A stretch of 64,000 bases of DNA from Mesorhizobium sp. M1C.F.Ca.ET.210.01.1.1 (GCF_004791585.1 NZ_SRUU01000019.1:43869-107868); one strand, 5' to 3'. Positions 31,716 to 41,489 are shown, counted from the stretch's first letter. Translations and numbers: made by a program. The notes: a model not told the origin generated them from the sequence alone.

Positions 31716-33683
31716 TCAACTGACGATGCGCAGGTTCGACAATTCGTTGCCGATTTCCTTGAAGTCGTCCGACAGGGTGGCACCGGTCGAATTCCAGAAC
31801 AGCTTCGCCGGTTTGCTCGGATCGGTCGGGTCCCTGCGGAAGCGGGAATCGGAAGCACAGGCCTTGAGCGCTGCCATGGCCTTCTTCTCATCCGCCTTGG
31901 TATCAACCAGGTCGAGCGAGACCGTCATCACCATGATCCCAGCCGCTTTTGCGTTGGCACATAGCGTCTGCATCTGTTCATCGAGCGCGGCTGTATAGTT
32001 GCCATCGGTATAGGTGGTCTTAGGCACTGCGCTGGTCGTGTTCATGAACAGACGTGTGACGCTACCCGATCCAGGGTATATCAGGCCCGTATAGCCGTAG
32101 GCGGCGTAAGTGGAACGGTCGTTGGCGTAGCTGGAATCGTTGATTGCGCTGTACGTGTTCGCGCCGTCGGTCAGCACTATGACGACCTTGTCGTTGCCTT
32201 TCTCGGTGTTTGGCCGGCCTTCGGTGAAAGGTTCGTTGCTGGAAACTGTCCGCCAGCCCCAGGCGAGACCCTCCGGCACGTTGGTGTTGCCGGTGGGCGC
32301 CATCTCGTCGATCGCGTCGACCAGTTCCTGCTTCTGCGCAGCCACCGTGATATCCTTGAGCGGTGTGATCGGACTGGTGGTGCAGGCCGAATTCGGACCG
32401 TCCCCGGCGCTGGCCGATGCCGAGCCGTAAGGCTTCACCAGAAAATACTTTCGCATGTCGGACTGACGCTGCGACGCGGTCGGGTTGGATGAGTAAGGCC
32501 AGTCGGCCCACCAGTTGTTGCCGTAGCCGTAACTTGTGCTGCTGACGTCGTTCGTGCCGTCGCGATTGAAATCACGCCAGAGCGTGCCGGCCTCATCCGG
32601 CGCGAACATCGGCACGAATAGCGTGGCAGGATTGGCGCTATCGGGCGTCGTGTCATCGTCATTGTAAGGATACGGCCTCGCCTCAACACAACCCTGCCAA
32701 CTGGCATAGCGGCTTGTGGTGTAGACGTATGTCGGGGCCGGGGTGACCCAATGGCCCTTGCTGCAGGTGCCGTCCTTCTTGGTGACGTCGCACACATACT
32801 GCTTGGGGGGTTGCACCGTTTCGCGGTCAGACTCGACCGTCATGTCGGAATAAAGACTGAAGCGGGTCAGCGGCTGATTCATGGTATCGCCCCAATCGGC
32901 CCCGCGCTTGTACCAGACGCCGTCGACCCTCTCGGCGTACTTGTTCGCATCGTTCTGCTTGGTCATCGTCGTCCAGTCGAAATTCTCGTGATGTATGGGC
33001 GAGATTCCGTCCTGGTCCATCCAACTGTCTTGATCATGTGTCGGGCCGACATTGACCGAAGCGGAGAATGGAACCAGCGAGAACTGCACCGGCTGCGAAA
33101 CCTGCTTCATCTGCTGGGCCTGCAGCGCCAACGTGTTGACCAACTGTTTCGCGGCGGCCTTTAGCAGGTCGATGCGCTTCTGCCCGGTTCCCGAGCCCAG
33201 GATCGACATCGAGCCGGAATTGTCGAGCACGAGCGCCACTTCCAGTGTGTTCTTGAGCCGGATTTCCGACCTTGCCGAGAAGTTGACGATCGAGTCGTTC
33301 GCCTTCCTGCCGAGCAGCATGGTCGCAGCCGGAAGGAAATAGGGGTGGTATTTCAGGGAGGCCTCCATGACCAGCGTGCCGCCGCCGGTATTGTTGTTAG
33401 GCAGGGTGACCGTCAGCGTCGTGTTGGACGGAAGGACGTGCCTGAGGTTGGCCTCGAAGAACTGCCTGGCATAGGCCTTGGCATCAGTATCACTTGCTCC
33501 GGTGACGATCTGCTGTGCAGTCGCGACGCCGGCCGCATCCAGCGCGTTCAGCGTCTCCTGCCTCTCCCGGATCAACTCGGTGTAGTCGACTGCAAGTGCC
33601 ACGCCGCCCATCAGCGGCACCATCGTGATAACTGTCATCAGGGCATAGTTGCCCCGCCTGTCGCGTAAAAATTCGCGGATCAT
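31716..33683 (-). CDS. TadG-like pilus-assembly/VWA protein, copy 1
   Basis: The 655-residue protein is collinear with the next gene: IREFLRDRRGNYALMTVITMVPLMGGVALAVDYTEL at the N-terminus, MIDAS motif VALVLDNSGSMSILGSGTGQ, shared blocks such as FSLVPF-ASVNVGP, GNTNVPEG-AWGWRTVSS and KLFWN-TGATLSD-FKEI-NELSNLR. ATG 33683 is set where the conserved N-terminus begins. The pair must have arisen by tandem duplication and then diverged. The two genes are about 26 bp apart and probably cotranscribed. Confidence 0.85.
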   Translation of the reverse strand: MIREFLRDRRGNYALMTVITMVPLMGGVALAVDYTELIRERQETLNALDAAGVATAQQIVTGASDTDAKAYARQFFEANLRHVLPSNTTLTVTLPNNNTGGGTLVMEASLKYHPYFLPAATMLLGRKANDSIVNFSARSEIRLKNTLEVALVLDNSGSMSILGSGTGQKRIDLLKAAAKQLVNTLALQAQQMKQVSQPVQFSLVPFSASVNVGPTHDQDSWMDQDGISPIHHENFDWTTMTKQNDANKYAERVDGVWYKRGADWGDTMNQPLTRFSLYSDMTVESDRETVQPPKQYVCDVTKKDGTCSKGHWVTPAPTYVYTTSRYASWQGCVEARPYPYNDDDTTPDSANPATLFVPMFAPDEAGTLWRDFNRDGTNDVSSTSYGYGNNWWADWPYSSNPTASQRQSDMRKYFLVKPYGSASASAGDGPNSACTTSPITPLKDITVAAQKQELVDAIDEMAPTGNTNVPEGLAWGWRTVSSNEPFTEGRPNTEKGNDKVVIVLTDGANTYSAINDSSYANDRSTYAAYGYTGLIYPGSGSVTRLFMNTTSAVPKTTYTDGNYTAALDEQMQTLCANAKAAGIMVMTVSLDLVDTKADEKKAMAALKACASDSRFRRDPTDPSKPAKLFWNSTGATLSDDFKEIGNELSNLRIVS

Positions 33684-33981
33684 CGCGCTTAGCCCCCGCC
33701 AAGGATCCCATGTTGTGTACGACCAAGGTCGTAGTTGATCTGAAACCATGGTCATAGATCGATAAATTTCAGCTTGCGCGAAACAATCAAGAACGCGCTG
33801 CCTTTTTGACCGCGCATTAACCCTGTGCTTCCGAACGGGCGATGTCGCGGCTCGCCCCGCGGGATGGCGAAAGCTGGTGACAGGATGGAGCGCTTCGGTT
33901 ATGCGGGACCGGCCGTGGCGGCCTCCGGACCAAAAGGATGGCTGTCGCGGCTTTGTCTATGATCAGCCTCAGGAAAACTGT

Positions 33982-34842
33982 ATGGCGGATACGCCCGACA
34001 TCATCGCTTCGCTCGCCGATCTGACGGAAAACTACGCAGCCATCCTTTGCGACGTCTGGGGCGTGGTGCACAATGGCGAATGGCACTTTCCCGTCGCCGC
34101 GAAGGCGCTCGCCCAAGCGCGCGCGGCAAAAGTGCCGGTGGTGCTGATCACCAATTCACCGCGCCGCAGCGCCGACGTCATTGCGCAGATGAATGCGATC
34201 GGCGTGCCGGCCGATGCCTATGACCGCGTCGTCACTTCGGGCGACGTCACGCGTGACCTCATCGCCGAGGGTCCGAGGAAGATCTTCCACATCGGCCCCG
34301 AGCGTGACTTCACCCTCTATGACGGCCTGGAAGTCGAAATAGTGGAGGAGTTCGAAGCTTCCGGCGTCGTCTGCACCGGGCTCTATGACGACGAGGTGGA
34401 GAAGCCCGCCGACTATGCGGAGCTCTTGCAGCGGCTGCGTGCCCGCAAACTACCTTTCATCTGCGCCAACCCCGACATCCTGGTCGAGCGCGGCGAGCGC
34501 ACCATCTGGTGCGCCGGCGCGCTTGCCCGCGACTACGCGCAGCTCGGCGGCCGCACGCTGATTGCCGGCAAGCCCTTTGCGCCGATCTACAGTCTCGCCA
34601 TGAAGGAGATTGCCGGCCTGCTCGGCCACCCGGTCGAGCGCAGAAAGGTTCTCGCCATCGGCGACGGCATGATGACCGACGTCAAGGGCGCCGCCGATAA
34701 CGGCTTCGACGTGCTCTATGTCTCGGGTGGCATCCATGCCCGCGACTATGGCGACCCGCTCAAGCCCGATCCCGAGAGGCTGGCGGGTTTCCTGGCAACG
34801 CACGGCTATCGACCTGTCGCGGTCATCCCGCGGCTGCAATAG
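33982..34842 (+). CDS. TIGR01459 HAD-superfamily class IIA hydrolase
   Basis: The 286-residue protein has the class IIA HAD nucleophile loop (AAILCDVWGVVHNGEWHF), motif II (VVLITNSPRRSADVIAQM) and the acidic motif near the end (VLAIGDGMMTDVKGAADNGFD). The family resembles NagD; its substrate is unknown. AGGAAAACTGT precedes ATG 33982. It lies 14 bp upstream of ribF and is probably cotranscribed, a pairing frequent in Rhizobiales, which may point to a flavin-related phosphatase step (inference). Confidence 0.85.
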   Translation: MADTPDIIASLADLTENYAAILCDVWGVVHNGEWHFPVAAKALAQARAAKVPVVLITNSPRRSADVIAQMNAIGVPADAYDRVVTSGDVTRDLIAEGPRKIFHIGPERDFTLYDGLEVEIVEEFEASGVVCTGLYDDEVEKPADYAELLQRLRARKLPFICANPDILVERGERTIWCAGALARDYAQLGGRTLIAGKPFAPIYSLAMKEIAGLLGHPVERRKVLAIGDGMMTDVKGAADNGFDVLYVSGGIHARDYGDPLKPDPERLAGFLATHGYRPVAVIPRLQ

Positions 34843-34856
34843 GCTGTAGCCTCGCC

Positions 34857-35858
34857 ATGACGGACGCCTCGGACATGAGAGAAGCTTTCCAACGCATTTC
34901 GGCGGTCGCGCCGTTGCCTGCCCATCTGCGCGGCGGCGTCGTGGCGATCGGCAATTTCGACGGCGTCCACCGCGGTCACCTTTCGGTGCTGGAGCGCGCG
35001 CTGGCCGAGGCCGGCCGGCGCGGCGTGCCGGCCTTGGTGCTCACCTTTGAGCCGCACCCGCGCAAGGTGTTCAGGCCGGAGCTGCCGCTCTTCGTGCTGA
35101 CGCCGCCACCGATGAAGGCGCGGCTCCTGGCCAAGCTCGGCTTTGCCGCCCTTGTCGAGCAGCCGTTCACGCGCGCCTTCGCCGCGCTTTCGGCCGAGGC
35201 TTTCGTGACCGATGTGCTGGAGAACAGGCTCGGCATCAGCCATGCCGTCACCGGCTTCGACTTCCACTTCGGCAAGGACCGCCAGGGCGGCCCGGCCTTC
35301 CTGATGGCGGCCGGCGAGCGCCACGGCTTCGGCGTCACGCTGGTGGACGCCTTCCGCGACGAAGGCGCCGAGGTGGTTTCGTCGAGCCGTATCCGCGACC
35401 TGCTCTGCGACGGCAAGGTCGAGGAGGCCGCCGGCCTGCTCGGCTACCGCTTCACCGTCGAGAGCGAGGTAATCGGCGGCCAAGAGCTCGGCCGTACGCT
35501 GGGATTCCCGACAGCCAACATGAGGCTTTCGCCGGAAGCCACTCTGAAGGAAGGCATTTACGCCGTCCGCTTTCGCCGCGCCGACGGCACGCTTCGCGAC
35601 GGCGTCGCCAGCTTCGGCCGCCGTCCGACCATCGACGACAATGGCGCGCCGCTGCTCGAAACCTATGTCTTCGACTTTTCCGGCGACCTCTACGGCGAGA
35701 CCTGCGAGGTGTCGTTCTTCGGCTATCTGCGCCCCGAGCTAAAGTTCGACGGGCTCGACGCGCTGGTGGTGCAGATGAAGCGCGACGAGGCAGAGGCGAG
35801 GGCGCTGCTCTCAGGTGTGCGCCCGCTGTCGGATCTGGACGCCGCGATGTGCTTCTGA
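34857..35858 (+). CDS. ribF: Bifunctional riboflavin kinase/FAD synthetase
   Basis: The 333-residue enzyme has the N-terminal nucleotidyltransferase (GNFDGVHRGHLSVL and VSSSRIRDLL) and the C-terminal flavokinase (RTLGFPTANM; PTIDDNGAPLLETYVFDFSGDLYGETCEVSFFGYLRPELKFDGLDALVVQMKRDE). It converts riboflavin to FMN and then FAD. The size is normal. It ends six bases before the convergent HdeD-like gene. Confidence 0.95.
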   Translation: MTDASDMREAFQRISAVAPLPAHLRGGVVAIGNFDGVHRGHLSVLERALAEAGRRGVPALVLTFEPHPRKVFRPELPLFVLTPPPMKARLLAKLGFAALVEQPFTRAFAALSAEAFVTDVLENRLGISHAVTGFDFHFGKDRQGGPAFLMAAGERHGFGVTLVDAFRDEGAEVVSSSRIRDLLCDGKVEEAAGLLGYRFTVESEVIGGQELGRTLGFPTANMRLSPEATLKEGIYAVRFRRADGTLRDGVASFGRRPTIDDNGAPLLETYVFDFSGDLYGETCEVSFFGYLRPELKFDGLDALVVQMKRDEAEARALLSGVRPLSDLDAAMCF

Positions 35859-35864
35859 CGGGAG

Positions 35865-36419
35865 CTACCGCTTCAGTGCCAGCCCGATGGCAATAAAACT
35901 CCAGCCCTGGAAGACAAGGTCGATCGCCAGGAACATGCCGAGCACCCACAGGCTGTTGACCGGCCAGCCCATGGAGATGGTCAGGCCGAGCAGGATGGAG
36001 ATGACGCCGGCAGCGACCAGCCATCCCCAGCCTTTCTCGGGGCGGTGATCGAAGGCAACCCAGGCCCTCAGCAGGCCGGAGGCGACAAGCGCGATGGCGA
36101 GCAGAAGCGTCAGCACCGCCGAGGCGAGCAGCGGGTTGTCGAAGGCGAAGAAGCCGGCGACGGCGTAGAGCAGGCCGCTCGCCAGCCAATAGAAGAAGCG
36201 CCCCCAGGTCTTGACGCCGAAAGCATGGATGATCTCGATGGCGCCCGCCATCAGCATCAGCCAGCCGACGACATAGACCGAGGCGACGGTGGCGATGAAC
36301 AGATTGCCGAAGGCGATGCCGCCGAAAATCAGAAGCAGCACGCCGAGAGCCACGAACCATCCCCATTTGTCGCGCGTCCGTCCGATCGCGTCTTTCAGGG
36401 CATCACCTCGCAAGGTCAT
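35865..36419 (-). CDS. HdeD/DUF308 family membrane protein
   Basis: The 184-residue protein has about six hydrophobic helices with the DUF308 pattern (ALGVLLLIFGGIAFGNLFIATVASVYVVGWLMLMAGAIEIIHAFGVKTWGRFFYWLASGLLYAVAGFFAF). HdeD of E. coli is linked to acid stress; a general role is not established. GGAGATGCAGCC precedes ATG 36419. Confidence 0.85.
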   Translation of the reverse strand: MTLRGDALKDAIGRTRDKWGWFVALGVLLLIFGGIAFGNLFIATVASVYVVGWLMLMAGAIEIIHAFGVKTWGRFFYWLASGLLYAVAGFFAFDNPLLASAVLTLLLAIALVASGLLRAWVAFDHRPEKGWGWLVAAGVISILLGLTISMGWPVNSLWVLGMFLAIDLVFQGWSFIAIGLALKR

Positions 36420-36568
36420 GGCTGCATCTCCTCCAGAATTCGCCGCTTATCATGCCGCAATGAGGGTAATCCCGATGGCATTGCGCGTCCAGCGAGCAGG
36501 ACAGGGCATCCCGCCCTGGCGGGTCGGGCCTCTCGTCAGCGTGCTGGGTTGGGTGTACCATTTTGGCC

Positions 36569-38515
36569 ATGTTGGGCCGGGGCCGAATGATGATCGTCCC
36601 TCCATTGAACCGGAAACTGCTGGCGATCCTTGCGTTGGATATGGTCGGCTATTCAACGGCGACCGAGATTGACGAAGCTGGCACCATCGGGCGCCTGAGA
36701 GCTATCCGAGCCGACGTAACCGATACAGCGATCGCTTTGCGCCAGGGTCGAATTGTCAAGCTGTTGGGAGATGGCGCACTTGTCGTCTTCGACAGCGTGG
36801 TCGATGCGGTGATCTGCGCAGCCGAAATTCAGAAAGCTGTGGCCGTTCGCAATGGTGGATTGCCGGAGCATGAGCGGATTGTGTTCCGTATCGGGATCAA
36901 TCTTGGCGATGTGGCGCTGGTGGATGGCGATGTGTATGGCGACGGCGTCAATGTCGCCGCTCGCATAGAGCAACTGGCCGATCCGGGCGGGGTGATGGTG
37001 TCAGGTACGGCCTACGACCATTTGCAGGGCAAGCTTGATTGGCCACTCGATTTCGTCGGCGAGCAGCAGGTCAAGAATATCAGCCGCCCGGTGCGGATGT
37101 ACCGGGTGAGGCTCGATGGCAAGCGGGTGCACCGGACCTTACGCCAGGCGATGCCGCACTGGACCAGGACGGCTGCGGCGGCCATCGTGATGCTGGCTTT
37201 GGTGGCTGGGGGGACCTGGTGGTTCTTTCAGCCCACGTCACTGGGGGCCAAGCCGTCGGTCGCGGTGCTGCCTTTCAATAACTATGGCGACGAGGCCAGC
37301 GGGCGTTTGGCCGATGGCTTGACTGAGGATATCATCACCGACCTTGCGCGGTTTCCCGAACTTGACGTCGTGGCCCGGAATTCGACGGAAGTTTACAAGG
37401 GCAAGCCGGTGGATGCCCGCCAGGTCGCACATGCGCTCCATGTCGGTTTCGTACTGGAAGGCTCCATCCAGCGGCAAGATGAGCGGGTGCGGGTCACCGC
37501 GCAGTTGATCGATGCGCAAACCGGCAACCACCTTTGGTCGGATCGTTGGGACCGGCCCGCTGAGGACGTGTTCGCCGTCCAAACCGAGATCGCAGAGCAA
37601 GTCTCCAACCGTCTGGGCGGCGGCGTAGGGTTGATTCAGGCGGCCGGGCGGGCCGCAGCCAAACGCAAACGACCTGAAAACCTGAATGCTTATGATTACT
37701 ATCTGCTCGGCACCGAGAAGATTGAAGAGATCACCGTAGCGGATGAGCAAGAGGCAATCGCGCTTCTCAATCGCGCCATTGATCTGGACCCCGGGCTGGC
37801 CCGCGCCTGGGTAGAACTTTACCATGCTCATGGCATATTGGCTGGCTTCGGTATCAATCCCGAGAGCGAGATCAAGGCGGCTGCCGAGGTGGCCGAACGC
37901 GCGGTGCGGCTCGATCCAGGCGACGCTGAGGCACACGCCGTGTTTGGTATGAGCCTCAGCCACAAGGGCGACATCGCGCGCGCCAAGGCTGAACTGGATA
38001 CGGCCCTTCGTCTTGCTCCCGGTTCGTCCGAAATCCTGACATTCTATACCGGCTATGCGGCACGCTTCGGTGAACCCGAACGCGGCGCTCAGATGGTCGA
38101 CCAGGTATTGCGGCTCGACCCGAACTATCCGATGTGGGCGTCCAACTTTTTCGGCCCTGCCTATTTTATGGCCGGCCGGTATGAGGATGCGTTGAAGATG
38201 CTGGAGCGCATGGCACCTAACAACTACGACCATTGGAGGTGGGTGGTGCTTAGCGGCTCCCTTGCGGCTCTGGGTCGAATGGAGGAGGCGAAGGCTTCGG
38301 TTAGGGAAACTCTCAGGCAGTACCCGGACCTGACCGTCGAGGGCATGATTAATGAGGTTGGCTTGAGTACTAAAGAGCGCAGCCGGTTTATTGAAACAAT
38401 GCCGCTCGCCGGCTTTCCAGCTTGCGCCAAGCCCGAGGCGCTCGCGAAACTCGCCAAGCCTGTGCGGCTGCCAGAATGCGAGGCGGGCGAGGCGCGGCCT
38501 CTCGGGCAGCCATAG
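36569..38515 (+). CDS. Class III adenylate/guanylate cyclase with TolB-like and TPR domains
   Basis: The 648-residue protein has an N-terminal class III cyclase homology domain (about residues 12-175; LAILALDMVGYST, LLGDGALVVFDSVVDAV, GINLGDVALVDGDVYGDGVNVAARIE). One transmembrane helix follows (TAAAAIVMLALVAGGTWWFF), then a TolB-like domain (VAVLPFNNYGDEASGRLADGLTEDII) and TPR repeats to the end. The metal-binding aspartate in LDMVGYS is present. ATG 36569 or 36587 are both possible. It shares its TolB-TPR half with the regulator at 2207. It would sense a periplasmic signal and make cAMP. Confidence 0.85.
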   Translation: MLGRGRMMIVPPLNRKLLAILALDMVGYSTATEIDEAGTIGRLRAIRADVTDTAIALRQGRIVKLLGDGALVVFDSVVDAVICAAEIQKAVAVRNGGLPEHERIVFRIGINLGDVALVDGDVYGDGVNVAARIEQLADPGGVMVSGTAYDHLQGKLDWPLDFVGEQQVKNISRPVRMYRVRLDGKRVHRTLRQAMPHWTRTAAAAIVMLALVAGGTWWFFQPTSLGAKPSVAVLPFNNYGDEASGRLADGLTEDIITDLARFPELDVVARNSTEVYKGKPVDARQVAHALHVGFVLEGSIQRQDERVRVTAQLIDAQTGNHLWSDRWDRPAEDVFAVQTEIAEQVSNRLGGGVGLIQAAGRAAAKRKRPENLNAYDYYLLGTEKIEEITVADEQEAIALLNRAIDLDPGLARAWVELYHAHGILAGFGINPESEIKAAAEVAERAVRLDPGDAEAHAVFGMSLSHKGDIARAKAELDTALRLAPGSSEILTFYTGYAARFGEPERGAQMVDQVLRLDPNYPMWASNFFGPAYFMAGRYEDALKMLERMAPNNYDHWRWVVLSGSLAALGRMEEAKASVRETLRQYPDLTVEGMINEVGLSTKERSRFIETMPLAGFPACAKPEALAKLAKPVRLPECEAGEARPLGQP

Positions 38516-38630
38516 AACAGCCCCGCGATTGGCGGGCTGCCGCCAATGGCACTACCCGTCCAGCGCGGTGGCTATTGCCAACATGCGCCGAAGCTGCTGT
38601 CATCGCGCTTTGCGCTAGGGAGGTATGACG

Positions 38631-40175
38631 ATGAAGCGATCCTCTGGGCTCGCCCTGTTCTCCTCGACTCTCGCTCTGTCCGCTGCCGCTTCGGCTTTCG
38701 CGGCGCGGGCCGCCGATCCGCCGGATGGCATCACCAAGATCGAGACGGTGGTCGTCATCTTCGCGGAGAACCGCGGCTTCGACAATCTCTATGGCCATTT
38801 TCCCGGCGCCGAGGGCATCGACAAGGCGAGCAAGGAAAGCCTTGAGCAGCGCGACCGTGACGGTTCGGTTCTGTCTGAGTTGCCGCCTGTCTGGGACGGG
38901 TTGACCGCCAAGGGCGTCACGCCGCCGGTGACGCAGGCGATGACCGAGCACCTTCCGAACGCGCCGTTCACAGTGAACGACGGCAAGGGTTTCAACGTCC
39001 CGCTCAGCGTCGCCACGCACGATCTTTGGCACCGTTTCTACCAGAACCAGATGCAGATCAATGGCGGCAAGAACGACATGTTCGTCGCCTGGGCCGATTC
39101 AGGCGCCATGCCGATGAGCAACTGGGATGCCTCCAAGACCGACATGTGGGCTGTGGCGCAGAAATACGTGCTGGCCGACCATTTCTTCATGGGCGGTTTC
39201 GGCGGCTCGTTTTTCAACCACCAATGGCTGATCTGCGCTTGCGCGCCTTACTACGCGGATGCCGACAAGAACCCGGCCAAGCCGTCGATTTCGGTGACGG
39301 ACGATAGCGGCGCAGCGTTGAAGATCGCGGACAATTCGCCGAAATCGGTGCGCGAGGGTATCCCGAAATTCGTCTCAGACGGCAATCTGACGCCGGATTT
39401 CTACGCGGTGAACACCATGCAGCCGCCTTACCAGCCGAGCGGCAACGATGCGGCGCCCGGCGCCGATCCTCGCCTGGCGGATCCGGCCAAGCCGACGACA
39501 TTGCCGCCGCAGACGGAGCCGACAATCGGCGACATGCTCAGTCTCAAGCATGTCAGCTGGGCGTGGTATTCGGGCGCCTGGCAATACACGCTCGACCACG
39601 GCAACCACACACCGACCCCGAATTTCCAGTACCATCACCAGCCGTTCAACTACTACGCCAACTATGCTCCGGGCACCGAGGCCAGGCGCGAGCACCTGCG
39701 CGACGCCGGGCTCGCCGGCGTGAGCTTCATCCAGGCCATCGACGATGGCGCCCTGCCGCAGGTCTCCTTCTACAAGCCGCAGGGCAATCTCAACGAGCAT
39801 TCCGGCTATGCCGACATCCAGTCCGGCGACCGCCATATAGCCGATGTCGTCGCGCATCTGGAGAAAAGCCCGCAATGGCCGCATATGCTGGTCGTCGTCA
39901 CCTATGACGAGAACGGCGGCATCTGGGATCATGTTGCTCCGCCCAAGGGCGATCGCTGGGGGCCGGGCACGCGCATCCCCGCGATCATCATTTCGCCCTT
40001 CGCCAAACACGGCTATGTCGATCAGACGCCTTATGACACGACGTCGATCCTGCGCTTCATCACCGAGCGCTTCGAACTGCCGGTCCTGCACGGCATCGTG
40101 GTGCGCGACAGGACCGTTGCCGCGCATGGGGAGCCGCCGCTCGGCGATCTTACCGGCGGGCTCGATCTGAATTGA
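38631..40175 (+). CDS. Secreted phosphoesterase (phospholipase C/AcpA-like acid phosphatase)
   Basis: The 514-residue protein has a signal peptide (KRSSGLALFSSTLALSAAASAFAARA) and the phosphoesterase-family core (VVVIFAENRGFDNLYGHFPGAEG; DMFVAWADSGAMPMSNWD; LVVVTYDENGGIWDHVAPPKGDRWGPGTRIPAIIISPFAKHGYVD). Members hydrolyse phospholipids or phosphomonoesters in the periplasm. ATG 38631 is preferred to ATG 38625 because AGGGAGG lies seven bases upstream. It appears monocistronic or coupled to the small ORF at 40199. Confidence 0.88.
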   Translation: MKRSSGLALFSSTLALSAAASAFAARAADPPDGITKIETVVVIFAENRGFDNLYGHFPGAEGIDKASKESLEQRDRDGSVLSELPPVWDGLTAKGVTPPVTQAMTEHLPNAPFTVNDGKGFNVPLSVATHDLWHRFYQNQMQINGGKNDMFVAWADSGAMPMSNWDASKTDMWAVAQKYVLADHFFMGGFGGSFFNHQWLICACAPYYADADKNPAKPSISVTDDSGAALKIADNSPKSVREGIPKFVSDGNLTPDFYAVNTMQPPYQPSGNDAAPGADPRLADPAKPTTLPPQTEPTIGDMLSLKHVSWAWYSGAWQYTLDHGNHTPTPNFQYHHQPFNYYANYAPGTEARREHLRDAGLAGVSFIQAIDDGALPQVSFYKPQGNLNEHSGYADIQSGDRHIADVVAHLEKSPQWPHMLVVVTYDENGGIWDHVAPPKGDRWGPGTRIPAIIISPFAKHGYVDQTPYDTTSILRFITERFELPVLHGIVVRDRTVAAHGEPPLGDLTGGLDLN

Positions 40176-40198
40176 GGCGCCGCATCCGGAGGACGAAG

Positions 40199-40411
40199 AT
40201 GGACGCCGACAGGATCGTCGCACTGGTCAGTGCTGCCGGCATCGAGCTCACCGACCGCCGCCGCAGCGCCAAAGGTGACGGTTGGTCGCTTAGTTTCTCC
40301 AACGGCGCGACCGTGGAGGTGGGTGACGACGGATCCGCCCGCGCTGCCGGCAAGGGTGCCAGGGCCGTGGCCAGGCTGCTGGACCTGCCGCCCGCCCCGC
40401 GTGGCCGCTGA
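40199..40411 (+). CDS. Small protein of unknown function
   Basis: The 70-residue ORF begins MDADRIVALVSAAGIELTDRRR and has a short beta-rich centre (WSLSFSNGATVEVGDDGSARAAG). CCGGAGGACGAAG precedes the ATG and it starts 23 bases after the phosphoesterase stop, so it is likely expressed with it. No signal peptide or known family was recognised. Confidence 0.6.
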   Translation: MDADRIVALVSAAGIELTDRRRSAKGDGWSLSFSNGATVEVGDDGSARAAGKGARAVARLLDLPPAPRGR

Positions 40412-40525
40412 GCCGCGCGGCTGTCGCCCAGCGTTACGATCTTAAGTCAAATTTTACCGAACTGACGCCATGGCTTCTGCACCGCCGGGGTGTTCGTGCC
40501 GGCGTGTTTCGCGTAAGGGTTGATA

Positions 40526-41323
40526 ATGCGTATTGCCGGGACGATTCCGCTGGTTCTCGCCTCTGGCCTGATGGCCGTCTCCGCAGCCCATGCGGGCGAG
40601 GGGAGCTGGTTTTCCGGCGACTGGTACCTGACGCTCGGCGCCACGGGCCTGGTCGCTCCGAATTTCGAGGGCGGCAAGAAATATATGCTGAGCGCCCAGC
40701 CTATCATCTCGCTCGGCAAGGCCGGCCCCGAGGCGCGCTTCACCTCGCGCAACGACAACATCTCGCTGGCGCTGATCGACGACGGCAGCGTGCGCGCCGG
40801 CCTCACCGGCAAGCTCCTGTTCTCGCGCGACAGCAAGGACGAGCTGAAAGGCCTCGACCCGGTGCGCTGGGGCGGCGAGGTCGGCGGCTTCTTCGAATTC
40901 TACCCGTTGGACTGGGTCCGGGCACGCGCCGAGCTCAGGCACGGCATCCGCGCTCATGACGGCTTCGTCGCCGACATCGCGGCGGACGCCTTCTACGACG
41001 TCACACCCACGGTCCGCATCTCCGGCGGCCCGCGCGTCTCCTTCGCCTCCGCGGGCTATTTCGATGCCTATTACGGCGTCAACGCCACGGAGGCCGCCGC
41101 GTCCGGCCTCAGCGAATACCATCCGGGCGGCGGGCTGAAGTCGACGGGCCTCGGCGGCGCGATCACCTGGAAGGTGACCGAGCCGATGACGGCCAGCGTC
41201 TTCACCGAATATTCGCGCCTGATGGGGCCGGCGGCCGATTCCAGCCTGGTCAAGGAGCGCGGCGATCGCAACCAGTGGACCGTCGGCGTGTCGACCTCCT
41301 ATCGCTTCAATTTCTCGATGTAG
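40526..41323 (+). CDS. MipA/OmpV family outer-membrane protein
   Basis: The 265-residue protein has a signal peptide (RIAGTIPLVLASGLMAVSAAHA) and a beta-barrel pattern typical of MipA/OmpV (NFEGGKKYMLSAQPIISLG; WGGEVGGFFEFYPLDWVRARAELRHGI; ending VGVSTSYRFNFSM with a terminal aromatic-x-aromatic). MipA scaffolds murein enzymes in E. coli; OmpV is immunogenic and of unclear role. ATG 40526 is preceded by AAGGGTTGATA; TTG 40520 is in frame. Confidence 0.88.
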   Translation: MRIAGTIPLVLASGLMAVSAAHAGEGSWFSGDWYLTLGATGLVAPNFEGGKKYMLSAQPIISLGKAGPEARFTSRNDNISLALIDDGSVRAGLTGKLLFSRDSKDELKGLDPVRWGGEVGGFFEFYPLDWVRARAELRHGIRAHDGFVADIAADAFYDVTPTVRISGGPRVSFASAGYFDAYYGVNATEAAASGLSEYHPGGGLKSTGLGGAITWKVTEPMTASVFTEYSRLMGPAADSSLVKERGDRNQWTVGVSTSYRFNFSM

Positions 41324-41394
41324 GCCAGGAAACCAGCGCTTTGCGTTGAAATCTGCGCTTTATTCCTGTCGCGCCATCCGCTAAAAGCCCCGCC

Positions 41395-41463
41395 ATGACG
41401 AGCTTTTCGCGCCTTTTTTCGATCGCGATACGAATTACGGGCCCGGTGTTCCGGGTGGCCTGA
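41395..41463 (+). CDS. Candidate leader peptide upstream of ileS (22 codons)
   Basis: ATG 41395 opens a 22-codon frame reading MTSFSRLFSIAIRITGPV... with three isoleucine codons close together (ATC, the rare ATA, and ATT). About 30 nt after its stop a GC hairpin is followed by five T. This looks like a possible attenuation leader for the isoleucyl-tRNA synthetase gene 168 bp downstream. The ribosome site is weak, so this may be chance. Confidence 0.3.
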   Translation: MTSFSRLFSIAIRITGPVFRVA

Positions 41464-41489
41464 GCGCCGCCGGAGCCGCCGGGACTCGT

